From Clostridia bacterium (lineage in GTDB: Bacteria; Bacillota; Clostridia; Oscillospirales; Acutalibacteraceae): a stretch of 7,905 bases of DNA. Shown here piece by piece: positions 1 to 6,464 of this stretch; position 1 is the first letter of the stretch, and each line of letters begins with the position of its first letter. The translations under genes and the position numbers were made by a program. The notes below the pieces were generated by a model, which was not told the DNA's origin, made no database searches, and saw nothing but the letters and a program-made list of their open reading frames with translations. The stretch spans positions 1 to 7,905 of the forward strand of contig CAAGRQ010000172.1 of the NCBI GenBank assembly GCA_900772705.1, in the 5' to 3' direction.

Positions 1-1
1 G

Positions 2-217
2 CTCCTCATTCCCGGTATTACGATAGGCAATGCTGTTCGTGATGTTATGTATTGCGACACGCTCTCGGGCATTATCGAATTTACCGAGTCGGTTTTTACT
101 TTTTTACTCTATTTCAGTCCTGCATTAACTTTACGAGTACGGCTTTTTGTGCGTGGAGTCTGTTTTCTGCCTCGTCGAATATTTCGTTTGCGTGCTCCTC
201 AAATACCTTTGCTGTAA
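2..217 (+). CDS. C-terminal fragment of a ThrE/YjjP-type threonine/serine exporter, 3' end apparently altered
   Basis: The frame enters from outside the window and reads LLIPGITIGNAVRDVM followed by YCDTLSGIIEFTESV. From memory this matches the late segment of the ThrE (DUF1212) inner-membrane amino-acid exporter family, where a PG.xxxNAxRD stretch is followed by GDTxSG and then a final hydrophobic helix. Here the Gly of GDT is Cys. Family resemblance fades after about base 97. The frame then continues through VFTFLLYF into a basic, non-family tail and stops at 215-217. That tail is antisense to the last ~100 bases of argF, so the two genes are convergent and overlap by 104 bases. A normal ThrE would have finished with about one more membrane helix. 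The 3' end may therefore be frameshifted, truncated or rearranged. Identity is fairly likely; the exact end of the functional gene is not known. Confidence 0.6.
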   Translation, partial: LLIPGITIGNAVRDVMYCDTLSGIIEFTESVFTFLLYFSPALTLRVRLFVRGVCFLPRRIFRLRAPQIPLL

Positions 218-1019
218 TTTCTTCCTCTCTGTGAGCAGGAAGACAGTGAAGAACCATTGCGTTATCGTTAGCAACAGCCATAACATCGTCGTTAATCTGA
301 TAGCCTTTGAAAATCTTTTCTCTTTCTGACTTTTCTTCTTCCTGACCCATTGAAGCCCAAACATCGGTGTAAAGAACATCGGCATCCTTTGCACATTCGA
401 GAATGTCTGACGAGCAGGTGAACTTCCCGTTTTCATTTGCCCACTTCATAATCTGTGCATCGGGCTTGTAGCCGTCGGGACACGCAACAGAACATTCCAT
501 ACCCATGGTGATTGCACCTACGATAAGGCTGTTTGCCATATTGTTTCCGTCGCCGATAAAGCAGAATTTCAGACCGTCAAAACTCTTTTTGTATTCTCTT
601 ATTGTCATAAGGTCGGCAAGGACTTGACAAGGGTGACAGTAGTCCGTAAGACCGTTTATAATCGGAATTGAACCGTATTTTGCAAGTGCCTCAACTTCGG
701 ACTGCTCAAAGGTTCTTATCATAATTCCGTCGAGATAACGGGAGAGGACTCTTGCCGTATCTTCAACAGGTTCGCCTCTGCCGATTTGTAAATCACGGTT
801 CGAGAGGAAAAGAGCCTGACCGCCGAGTTGATACATTCCGGTTTCAAAACTTACTCTTGTTCTTGTAGAACTTTTTTGAAAAATCATACCGAGAGTCTTG
901 CCCTTGAGAATGTGGTGCTCGATTTTGTTGTGATTTTCGTATTTTAATTGGTCGGCAAGATTGAGAATATCGAGTATCTCATTCTTGTCTAAATCTTGTA
1001 ATTTGAGTAAATGTTTCAT
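114..1019 (-). CDS. argF: Ornithine carbamoyltransferase
   Basis: This cytosolic enzyme transfers the carbamoyl group from carbamoyl phosphate to ornithine, giving citrulline. The 301-residue length is usual for the family. The carbamoyl-phosphate loop STRTR is at residues 51-55 and HPCQVLADL at 129-137. DVWASMGQE at 219-227 carries the ornithine-binding SMG, and HCLPAHR at 258-264 carries the catalytic Cys. SMG and HCLPAHR separate it from aspartate carbamoyltransferase and point to ornithine as substrate. The C-terminus ENRLHAQKAVLVKLMQD is a normal family end, so the gene is complete. Its ATG overlaps the argD stop by four bases (ATGA), and a strong AAGGAGG lies inside argD at 1030-1036, indicating translational coupling. 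It is the last gene of the operon. I see no clear terminator after its stop; the next bases belong to a convergent exporter frame. Confidence 0.97.
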   Translation of the reverse strand: MKHLLKLQDLDKNEILDILNLADQLKYENHNKIEHHILKGKTLGMIFQKSSTRTRVSFETGMYQLGGQALFLSNRDLQIGRGEPVEDTARVLSRYLDGIMIRTFEQSEVEALAKYGSIPIINGLTDYCHPCQVLADLMTIREYKKSFDGLKFCFIGDGNNMANSLIVGAITMGMECSVACPDGYKPDAQIMKWANENGKFTCSSDILECAKDADVLYTDVWASMGQEEEKSEREKIFKGYQINDDVMAVANDNAMVLHCLPAHREEEITAKVFEEHANEIFDEAENRLHAQKAVLVKLMQD

Positions 1020-2182
1020 TTTTCAATGACCTCCTTGAGTATTTTCAGTCCTTCGTCAATTTCATTGTAATTTATGTTAAGAGCAGGGAGAAGTCTAACC
1101 TTGTTTTTGTGTGCAGTCAGCACAAGCAAACCGTTTTTAAGACATTCTTTTGCGATATCGGATGCATTCTTGTCCGTGAGTATTCCTATCATAAGACCCA
1201 TGCCGCTGATATCTTTTACGCCCTTAATGTTTTTTATATAATCCGTTATGTACTTTCCTTTGGCTCTTACATCTGCTAAGAAATTTTCGTCCATTCTTTC
1301 AACGATGCTTATTGCACCTGCTGCAACTATTGGATTGCCGCCGAAAGTTGAGCCGTGAGAACCAGGTGTTACCGTAGTGCTTAACTTTTCGCCAAAGATT
1401 ACTGCACCAATAGGCAATCCGCCGCCGAGACCTTTTGCGGTAGTTACTATGTCGGGGCAGAGAGAATAATTCTGGTAAGCATAAAATTTACCGGTTCTGC
1501 CGTTGCCCGTTTGCACCTCGTCAACGATAATCAATATGTCTTTTTCTTTCGCAATCTTTGCAATTTCATTTATGAACTCTACGCTTAGATTATTAACTCC
1601 GCCTTCGCCCTGAATGCACTCAAACATAATGGCGCAAACATCGTCTGTTGCCAGTTTTCTGAGTTCATCAATGTTGTTTGCTTTGCAGTATTTGAAACCC
1701 TGCGTAAAAGGCGCAAAATCGGTGTGAAACTCGTCCTGTCCCGTTGCGGCGAGAGTGGTTATCGTTCTGCCGTGGAATGAATCTGTCAGAGTGATTATGT
1801 TGTGTCTGCCCTCGCCGTATTTGTCAAAACTGTACTTTCTCGCAAATTTAATTGCACCCTCGTTTGCCTCTGCACCGGAGTTTGAGAAAAATACATTTTT
1901 CATACCGCTTTTTTCACATAGAAGTTTTGCGAGCTTTGCACACGGTTCGGTGTAATAAAGGTTGCTCGTGTGCTGAACCTTGCCGAGTTGCTCCTCAACT
2001 GCGTCTCTCCAAATCTCGTCGCAAATTCCAAATGAATTTACACCGATACCCGATGTGAAGTCTATGTATTTTTTCCCTTCCTCGTCATATAAAACAGAGC
2101 CTTTGCCCTTTGTTAAGCAAACGTCAAATCTGCCGTATGAGTGAGCAATATATTTATCATCAAGTTCTTTAGTGTTCATCAT
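1016..2182 (-). CDS. argD: Acetylornithine aminotransferase
   Basis: A class III, fold-type I PLP aminotransferase that converts N-acetylglutamate semialdehyde to N-acetylornithine with glutamate as amino donor. The protein has 388 residues, the usual size. NSGAEANEGAIK (101-112) and SFHGRT (135-140) are the phosphate- and ring-contacting motifs. DEVQTGNGRTG (221-231) includes the Asp that binds the pyridine nitrogen. TTAKGLGGGLPIGA (247-260) carries the Schiff-base lysine, K250. Within this family argD, gabT and rocD are hard to separate by motif, but the position between argB and argF settles it. The start has two adjacent ATGs; AGGAG lies 10 bases before the first, inside the end of argB. 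The gap from argB is only three bases, so translation is probably coupled. In many bacteria ArgD also serves in lysine synthesis; nothing here tests that. Confidence 0.96.
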   Translation of the reverse strand: MMNTKELDDKYIAHSYGRFDVCLTKGKGSVLYDEEGKKYIDFTSGIGVNSFGICDEIWRDAVEEQLGKVQHTSNLYYTEPCAKLAKLLCEKSGMKNVFFSNSGAEANEGAIKFARKYSFDKYGEGRHNIITLTDSFHGRTITTLAATGQDEFHTDFAPFTQGFKYCKANNIDELRKLATDDVCAIMFECIQGEGGVNNLSVEFINEIAKIAKEKDILIIVDEVQTGNGRTGKFYAYQNYSLCPDIVTTAKGLGGGLPIGAVIFGEKLSTTVTPGSHGSTFGGNPIVAAGAISIVERMDENFLADVRAKGKYITDYIKNIKGVKDISGMGLMIGILTDKNASDIAKECLKNGLLVLTAHKNKVRLLPALNINYNEIDEGLKILKEVIEK

Positions 2183-2185
2183 CTG

Positions 2186-3046
2186 TTATCTGCTCCTAAA
2201 CATTGTTCCAAGACCCTCATCGGTCAAAAGTTCCATCAGTATGGAGTGGGGAACTCTTCCGTCAATTATGAATGCCTTTTCGCATCCGTTTCTTATTGCC
2301 TGAGTCATTGAGTCGATTTTCGGTATCATTCCGCCTTTGATTATTCCGTCTGCGATTAATGCCGGAATGTCGGAAATGAGCACTCTTTGAATTTTCGTTG
2401 ACTCGTCACTCACATCTCTTAAAAGTCCCACAATGTCAGTCATCGAAATAAGCGCCGCCGCTTTTAGGTCGCCTGCAATTTGTGCCGCAACCGTGTCTGC
2501 GTTTATGTTGTAGCAGTTGCCGTTTTCATCATAGCCTATGGTTGAAATAACGGGAATGAAGTTGTTTGCCAAAACCTCGTTTATTACATCCATATTTGTG
2601 TCGATTATTTCTCCGACATATCCGTGCTCGTCATCAAGCGGCTTGCACTTTATCATATTTCCGTCCATTCCCGACAGTCCTATTGCGTGACCGCCGAGAT
2701 TTCCTATTTTGCATACAAGGTCTTTGTTTACCTTGCCTGCAAGTACCATTTGTACCACATCAACAGTTTCTTTGTCTGTTACTCTTAAACCGTTTGAAAA
2801 TTTGCTTTCTACACCTATTTTGTTGAGCGTTTCATTTATCGCAGGTCCGCCGCCGTGCACGAGAACTACTTTTATGCCGACCGTTGAGAGAAGTACAAGA
2901 TCGTGCATTACAGCCTCTTTCAGTTCCTCGTTTATCATGGCGTTGCCGCCGTATTTTACTACAATAGTCTTTTTGCGATAAAGTTGAATGTAGGGCAAAG
3001 CCTCCGCTATGGTCTTTGCTTTCATCTCGTTATCAATAGTGTTCAT
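2186..3046 (-). CDS. argB: Acetylglutamate kinase, arginine-inhibited type
   Basis: The enzyme phosphorylates N-acetylglutamate and is an amino-acid-kinase-fold protein of 286 residues. Motifs in order: VVKYGGNAM (29-37) with catalytic K31, VHGGGP (63-68) for the substrate, GLRVTD (86-91), NINADTVA (180-187), and KGGMIPK (237-243) with a second conserved lysine. Before the core is an extra N-terminal helix of about 25 residues (ALPYIQLYRKK), and the protein ends with LLTDEGLGTM. Both are features of hexameric kinases that are feedback-inhibited by arginine. This fits the presence of argJ: in the acetyl-recycling pathway the kinase, not the first acetylation, is the usual control point. Inhibition is inferred from family knowledge, not shown by the sequence. 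AGGAGG lies seven bases before the ATG, and the gene follows argJ after 23 bases. Confidence 0.97.
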   Translation of the reverse strand: MNTIDNEMKAKTIAEALPYIQLYRKKTIVVKYGGNAMINEELKEAVMHDLVLLSTVGIKVVLVHGGGPAINETLNKIGVESKFSNGLRVTDKETVDVVQMVLAGKVNKDLVCKIGNLGGHAIGLSGMDGNMIKCKPLDDEHGYVGEIIDTNMDVINEVLANNFIPVISTIGYDENGNCYNINADTVAAQIAGDLKAAALISMTDIVGLLRDVSDESTKIQRVLISDIPALIADGIIKGGMIPKIDSMTQAIRNGCEKAFIIDGRVPHSILMELLTDEGLGTMFRSR

Positions 3047-3069
3047 AATCTGTCCTCCTCATATCTTTA

Positions 3070-4320
3070 TCAGGTTCTGTAATCGCCGTTTATTCTTACG
3101 TAATCATAGGTTAAGTCACAGCCCCATGCGGTAGCTTCTTTGCTTCCGTCGTTAAGATTTATAAGAACATAAATTTCATCCGAGGAAAGTATTTCCGCCG
3201 CTTTTTCTTCGCTGAATTCAACGCCTGCACCGTTTCTGCAAACAGCGACCGTGCCGAATTCACTCTTGAGGTCAACATCCACTTTGTTTATGTCAAACTT
3301 TGCGTCGGCATATCCTACTGCACATAAAATTCTGCCCCAATTTGCGTCCTCGCCGAAAATCGCAGCCTTAAAGAGGGTAGAACATACAACGCTTTTGGCA
3401 ACAGTAATGGCGGTGTCTCTCTTGTCTGCGCCGCTTACTGTGCACTCAATCAGTTTCGTTGCGCCCTCGCCGTCCTTTGCTAGCATTTTTGTGAGGTTTG
3501 CCATAACTTCGTAAAGTGCTTTTTTGAATATTTCGTATTCAACCGACTCCTCAACGATTTCACTGTTTTCTGCCAAACCGTTTGACATAAGAACAACCAT
3601 ATCGTTAGTTGATGTGTCTCCGTCGATTGAAAGACAGTTGTATGTAATTTGAACAATATCGCTCAGTGCCGCCTGAAGCATTATCTCGCTGATTGCACAG
3701 TCAGTTGTGATAAAGTTCAAAGTGGTAGCCATATTCGGGTGAATCATTCCCGAACCCTTGGCCATACCGCCGAGTCTGCATATTTTTCCGTCTATTTCAA
3801 ATTCTACGGCATATTCTTTCTTTACCGTGTCGGTGGTCATAATCGCTCTTGCGGCTTCTTCATTTGCGTCATAACTCAGTTCAGACGCCAAAATCGGAAC
3901 GGCTTTTTCAATCGGTTCTATGGGGAGCACTTGTCCGATTACTCCTGTTGAAGCAACGATAACCTGTTCTTTTGGTATACCGAGTTCGTTTGATACAAGT
4001 TCGCACATTCTCTCGGCTTTTTCAACTCCGTCCGCATTGCAGGTGTTTGCGTTTTTTGAATTTGCTATAACCGCTACAGCTTTGTTTCCGCTCTTTTCCA
4101 GATTTGCTTTTGTAACGATAATCGGCGCACCCTTGACCTTGTTTTGAGTGTAAACCGCAGCGGCATTGCATACTTTGTCGGAAACATACATGCATATGTC
4201 GTTTTTGTGCTTAATTGATGGGTCATCGTTAGCCGGTTTTTTAATTCCGCAATATGTTCCGGCAGCCTTGAAACCCTTAGCGGCGCATATGCCGCCGTCC
4301 GTGTATTTCATTTCGTTCAT
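3070..4320 (-). CDS. argJ: Bifunctional ornithine acetyltransferase / N-acetylglutamate synthase
   Basis: ArgJ moves the acetyl group from N-acetylornithine to glutamate, releasing ornithine and regenerating N-acetylglutamate. Bifunctional members can also use acetyl-CoA. The 416-residue precursor is an Ntn-type hydrolase-fold protein that cleaves itself before a Thr. Here MATTLNFI gives Ala198/Thr199 as the expected cleavage point, with KGSGMIHPN just before it. ASTGVIG (123-129) supplies the oxyanion-hole residues. The segment NSKNANTCN (87-95) has Lys where many relatives have Gly. Whether this enzyme is mono- or bifunctional cannot be read from the sequence. No separate argA or argE is visible in the window, and argE is not needed when ArgJ is present. 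An AGGAG lies eight to nine bases before the ATG, and a second ATG at codon 4 is a less favoured start. It follows argC by 24 bases. Confidence 0.97.
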   Translation of the reverse strand: MNEMKYTDGGICAAKGFKAAGTYCGIKKPANDDPSIKHKNDICMYVSDKVCNAAAVYTQNKVKGAPIIVTKANLEKSGNKAVAVIANSKNANTCNADGVEKAERMCELVSNELGIPKEQVIVASTGVIGQVLPIEPIEKAVPILASELSYDANEEAARAIMTTDTVKKEYAVEFEIDGKICRLGGMAKGSGMIHPNMATTLNFITTDCAISEIMLQAALSDIVQITYNCLSIDGDTSTNDMVVLMSNGLAENSEIVEESVEYEIFKKALYEVMANLTKMLAKDGEGATKLIECTVSGADKRDTAITVAKSVVCSTLFKAAIFGEDANWGRILCAVGYADAKFDINKVDVDLKSEFGTVAVCRNGAGVEFSEEKAAEILSSDEIYVLINLNDGSKEATAWGCDLTYDYVRINGDYRT

Positions 4321-4344
4321 TATGTTAATCTCCTATGCGTTATA

Positions 4345-5286
4345 TTATTCTTCCAAGTTTAATCCTGTTTTTTCGTCCAGACCCAAAGCGATATTCATAC
4401 ATTGAATTGCCGCACCGCTTGCGCCTTTGCCAAGATTGTCGAATCTTGATGAAATAATTATTCTCTCATCGTTTCCGTTAACTAAGATTTCCATATCGTC
4501 ACGGTTTGCAAAATTGTTTGAGCCTATCATAGATTTTATGTAACCGCTCTCACGCACCTTGATGAACTCTTCGCTATCGTAGTGAGCGGCATACATTTCG
4601 ATAAGTTCTTCGGGACATTTGCACTTGTTCATCATATCGGTGTATAGCGCAATGTTTACAACCATACCCTGTGGATAATCACAGATGTGAGGCGCAAATA
4701 TCGGTGTTCTTGAAAGTTTGCTGATTGCCCGCATTTCTTTTAGATGCTTGTGCTGTTGAGTCAAAGCGTACTCTCTCGGAGAGTTTAACTCGCAGTCTCT
4801 GCTTTCTTCCTCGTATTGTGCAATACCTTTTTTGCCTGCACCCGTGTAACCGCTCATGGCATAGCAGGTGAGGGGATAATCGGCATTTATTACGCCGTTT
4901 GCAATTAGCGGATATACTATGCTGTTAAAGCCGCTTGCATAGCATCCCGGAACCGCAATACGATTTGATGATTTGATTTTATCCCTGAATTTTTTATCGA
5001 GTTCCGGAAATCCGTATGCCCATTCGGGATTTGTTCTGTGTGCCGTTGAGGTGTCGATAATTTTTACCTTATCGTTTTCAACAAGTGAAACAGCCTCGAT
5101 ACTTGCTTCATCGGGCAGACATAAAAAGGTTATGTCCGAGCCGTTTATCATTTTTGCACGCTCTTTTGCATCTTTACGCTTTACGGGGTCTATGTGCAAA
5201 ATTTGAATATCGTCTCTGTTTTCAAATCTTTTGTATATTTTTAAGCCGGTAGTACCCTGACTTCCGTCTATAAATATCTTCTTCAT
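4345..5286 (-). CDS. argC: N-acetyl-gamma-glutamyl-phosphate reductase, short (type 2) form
   Basis: An NADPH-dependent dehydrogenase that reduces N-acetylglutamyl phosphate to the semialdehyde. At 313 residues it is shorter than the common ~345-residue form and fits the type 2 ArgC group. The N-terminal Rossmann loop is IDGSQGTTGLKI (6-17), where the common form has a G.xGYxG loop. LCLPDEAS (55-62) follows, and the nucleophile is C115 in AVPGCYASGF. GYTGAGKKG (146-154) and FAPHICDYPQGM (198-208, proposed catalytic His200) complete the site. AAGGAG lies five bases before the ATG at 5292-5297. It is the first gene of the arg operon, behind a consensus promoter and an ARG box, so its transcription is probably repressed by ArgR/AhrC when arginine is plentiful. 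Confidence 0.95.
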   Translation of the reverse strand: MKKIFIDGSQGTTGLKIYKRFENRDDIQILHIDPVKRKDAKERAKMINGSDITFLCLPDEASIEAVSLVENDKVKIIDTSTAHRTNPEWAYGFPELDKKFRDKIKSSNRIAVPGCYASGFNSIVYPLIANGVINADYPLTCYAMSGYTGAGKKGIAQYEEESRDCELNSPREYALTQQHKHLKEMRAISKLSRTPIFAPHICDYPQGMVVNIALYTDMMNKCKCPEELIEMYAAHYDSEEFIKVRESGYIKSMIGSNNFANRDDMEILVNGNDERIIISSRFDNLGKGASGAAIQCMNIALGLDEKTGLNLEE

Positions 5287-5315
5287 ATTCGCTCCTTATT
5301 TATTAAACTTAAATT

Positions 5316-5343
5316 ATTATACAACTTAATATTTTGATGTCAA
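5316..5343 (-). promoter_or_regulatory. Sigma-A promoter of the arg operon
   Basis: Reading the minus strand, TTGACA (5343-5338) is followed by 16 bases and TATAAT (5321-5316). Both hexamers are perfect consensus. The expected start of transcription is near 5309, giving a leader of about 22 bases with AAGGAG before argC. A promoter this strong normally needs a repressor to keep it down, consistent with the ARG box further upstream. Confidence 0.88.
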
Positions 5344-5378
5344 TAGATATTGCAAAATTTGTTATAAATATACGCAAA

Positions 5379-5396
5379 TATGAATATATATTCAAA
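5379..5396 (-). promoter_or_regulatory. ARG box, predicted ArgR/AhrC operator
   Basis: The 18 bases on the minus strand read TTTGAATATATATTCATA. They fit the classical ARG-box consensus WNTGAATWWWWATTCANW at every specified position. The box is centred about 78 bases upstream of the predicted arg transcription start and 27 bases beyond the stop of the upstream membrane-protein gene. ARG boxes usually come in pairs; the next bases (about 5359-5376) give only a degenerate second half. No ArgR gene is in the window. Confidence 0.85.
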
Positions 5397-5403
5397 TAAT
5401 ATA

Positions 5404-5434
5404 AACAAAAAATCAACGGCATTTAACCGTTGAT
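5404..5434 (-). terminator. Terminator overlapping the stop of the DUF6512 gene
   Basis: On the minus strand ATCAACGG and CCGTTGAT form an eight-pair stem (5427-5434 with 5412-5419) around a seven-base loop. A T-rich run broken by one G follows. The TAA stop of the gene (5423-5425) lies in the loop. This separates the membrane-protein gene from the arg operon and makes it likely that the operon uses only its own promoter. Confidence 0.75.
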
Positions 5435-5956
5435 ACCGTAGGTGTTATTTGTAGAATCGAGAAATAACGGAATTTTAACAGGGTACAGCGTAAAGTATAT
5501 AAAGCCTATCGCCGTAATTATTAAGAGTGCCGTAGAAATTCCGTTTATTAAACCCCGCCCGATTGACTTATTTATTATGTTATAGCTTATAATAAACGCA
5601 AATCCTATTCCGATAAAAAAGCTTGCTATGTTAACTGCGTCAAAGCTTTTGCCCAAGGCTCCCTTTGTGACATAAAATACAGACAGAGTAATCAACATAC
5701 CTGCAGTTATGCCGACAAATTTTGCGAAGCTTACATTGAATTTTTCGTCACTCAGCTTAACCGCTTCAAAAATTCCGTAAATCACAAAAGGGAAGAATAA
5801 CAATTTCAGGTGTTCCCACGGACTTTCGTTAACCGGGGCGAACAGTGCAACAATTTTGTTGTTGCCGCTCCATTCATATATGAAATGCATTAGTGTTCCT
5901 GCTATGCTTACCGCTATAAATCCTATACCCTCAAGCCTTGCGAGTCTGCCGTTCAT
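5423..5956 (-). CDS. DUF6512 family integral membrane protein
   Basis: A 177-residue membrane protein with about five hydrophobic helices, near residues 10-28, 50-65, 79-97, 107-126 and 137-157, and no signal peptide apart from the first helix. Two stretches look conserved in the DUF6512 family as I recall it: HFIYEWSGN (24-32) and FAPVNESPWEHLKLLFFP (39-56). The C-terminus PLFLDSTNNTYGI is also typical. The Glu, His and Trp residues at the membrane edge of the second motif could be functional, but no function is known to me and none should be assumed. The ribosome binding site is weak (GGGTGATT just before the ATG), and no convincing promoter is seen upstream. It is separated from the arg operon by its own terminator, so it is probably unrelated to arginine synthesis. 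Confidence 0.78.
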   Translation of the reverse strand: MNGRLARLEGIGFIAVSIAGTLMHFIYEWSGNNKIVALFAPVNESPWEHLKLLFFPFVIYGIFEAVKLSDEKFNVSFAKFVGITAGMLITLSVFYVTKGALGKSFDAVNIASFFIGIGFAFIISYNIINKSIGRGLINGISTALLIITAIGFIYFTLYPVKIPLFLDSTNNTYGING

Positions 5957-6025
5957 TCAATCACCCATATATATCTTATGTATGTCTTAATCAAATATTC
6001 TTAAGCGTATATTCATATGGATTAG

Positions 6026-6051
6026 TAAGAGTTCGAATCTCTTATCTGTTA
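6026..6051 (+). pseudogene. Orphan tRNA T-arm and acceptor remnant
   Basis: AAGAG-TTCGAAT-CTCTT (6027-6043) is a perfect T-stem and TTCRANY-type T-loop, followed by ATCTGTTA as a possible acceptor 3' strand. The 15 bases AGAGTTCGAATCTCT are identical to the T-arm of the serine tRNA at 6371. No matching acceptor 5' strand (AACAGAT) or anticodon arm lies within the 70 bases to the left, so it is not a working tRNA. A decayed tRNA or an old attachment-site scar are the likely explanations; a chance palindrome is possible. Confidence 0.45.
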
Positions 6052-6062
6052 CTTTGTATATA

Positions 6063-6098
6063 TAAAGAAAAAAGAAGCCTTAAAAATTAAGACTTCTT
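6063..6098 (-). terminator. Terminator of tRNA-Ser(UGA)
   Basis: On the minus strand AAGAAGTCTTAA, a TTT loop and TTAAGGCTTCTT make a 12-pair stem with one G-U pair, followed by a T-rich tail. It starts eight bases after the CCA of the tRNA. The plus strand also shows a short T-run after the stem, so it may act in both directions. It differs by one loop base from the terminator of the other serine tRNA. Confidence 0.88.
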
Positions 6099-6105
6099 TT
6101 AGCTA

Positions 6106-6194
6106 TGGCGCAGAGGGTGGGATTCGAACCCACGCGGGCGTGAACCCAAACGGTTTTCAAGACCGCCTCGTTATGACCACTTCGATACCTCTGC
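6106..6194 (-). tRNA. tRNA-Ser (anticodon UGA)
   Basis: A class II tRNA of 89 bases including an encoded CCA. The acceptor stem is GCAGAGG with CCTCTGC and discriminator G. The anticodon stem GCGGT/ACCGT encloses the loop CTTGAAA, with anticodon TGA at plus-strand 6157-6159. A long variable arm and the T-arm GTGGG-TTCGAAT-CCCAC are present; all are expected of serine tRNA. It reads UCA and, by wobble, other UCN codons. It is transcribed away from the second serine tRNA at 6371. Confidence 0.96.
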
Positions 6195-6208
6195 GTGAAT
6201 GCTTAGAT

Positions 6209-6237
6209 ATATTAACATAAGTTTATATTGTTGTCAA
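6209..6237 (-). promoter_or_regulatory. Promoter of tRNA-Ser(UGA)
   Basis: On the minus strand TTGACA (6237-6232), a 17-base spacer and TAATAT (6214-6209) place the transcript start about eight bases before the mature tRNA. The AT-rich run upstream (6238-6292) could serve as an UP element and is shared with the divergent promoter. Confidence 0.75.
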
Positions 6238-6292
6238 GAAATTTTTAGCATTAATTCAAATATTTTTTCACTCTCTTTATTATAAATTTTTC

Positions 6293-6321
6293 TTGACTTT
6301 TGTAATTACTTATGGTAAAGT
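6293..6321 (+). promoter_or_regulatory. Promoter of tRNA-Ser(GCU)
   Basis: TTGACT (6293-6298), 17 bases and TAAAGT (6316-6321) with a TGG extended -10 just before it. The predicted start is near 6328, leaving a leader of about 43 bases. The leader contains a small AGGT-AAAA-ACCT hairpin (6351-6362) before the tRNA. Confidence 0.65.
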
Positions 6322-6326
6322 AATTA
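6303..6326. promoter_or_regulatory. Inverted repeat covering spacer and -10 of the tRNA-Ser(GCU) promoter, possible operator
   Basis: TAATTACTT (6303-6311) and AAGTAATTA (6318-6326) are perfect nine-base arms around six bases. The repeat covers the right half of the promoter spacer, the -10 and the next few bases, where a dimeric repressor would block polymerase. No regulator gene is adjacent, and the binding protein is unknown to me. Confidence 0.45.
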
Positions 6327-6370
6327 CTGCACGATGTTGCAAAACTTGACAGGTAAAAACCTAGTTACAC

Positions 6371-6461
6371 GCAGAAGTACTCAAGCTGGTGACGAGGCGC
6401 CCCTGCTAAGGGCGTAGGCCGGGAAACCGACGCGAGAGTTCGAATCTCTCCTTCTGCGCCA
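6371..6461 (+). tRNA. tRNA-Ser (anticodon GCU)
   Basis: A class II tRNA of 91 bases with encoded CCA (6459-6461). The acceptor stem is GCAGAAG (6371-6377) with CTTCTGC (6451-6457) and discriminator G. The anticodon stem CGCCC/GGGCG encloses CTGCTAA with anticodon GCT at 6405-6407. A long GC-rich variable arm follows, and the T-arm is GAGAG-TTCGAAT-CTCTC. It reads AGC and AGU serine codons. It is divergent from tRNA-Ser(UGA), with 176 bases between them. Confidence 0.96.
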
Positions 6462-6464
6462 AAG

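Noticed and set aside
84..107. ACCGAGTCGGT followed by T-runs resembles the last hairpin of a Cas9 tracrRNA.
   Set aside because: The palindrome leaves only a one-base loop, there is no repeat, array or cas gene, and the bases are codons of the exporter frame.
131..436. A 101-codon minus-strand frame inside argF.
   Set aside because: It is a shifted frame of argF, whose catalytic motifs and length are complete in the main frame.
2566..2981. Plus-strand frames of 86 and 90 codons opposite argB.
   Set aside because: They are antisense shadows of argB, Cys- and Pro-rich in the way such shadows usually are, with no ribosome binding sites.
5303..5422. A 37-codon minus-strand frame (MPLIFCLYYLN...) between the DUF6512 stop and argC.
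   Set aside because: It overlaps the terminator, ARG box and promoter, has no ribosome binding site and is explained by AT-rich regulatory DNA.
5966..5994. TTGATT and TATATG with 17-base spacing before the DUF6512 gene as its promoter.
   Set aside because: The transcript would start almost at the ATG and the -10 would overlap the ribosome binding site.
6346..6374. A second TTGACA just before tRNA-Ser(GCU).
   Set aside because: The matching -10 would fall inside the tRNA acceptor stem and does not resemble TATAAT; the promoter at 6293-6321 explains the gene.
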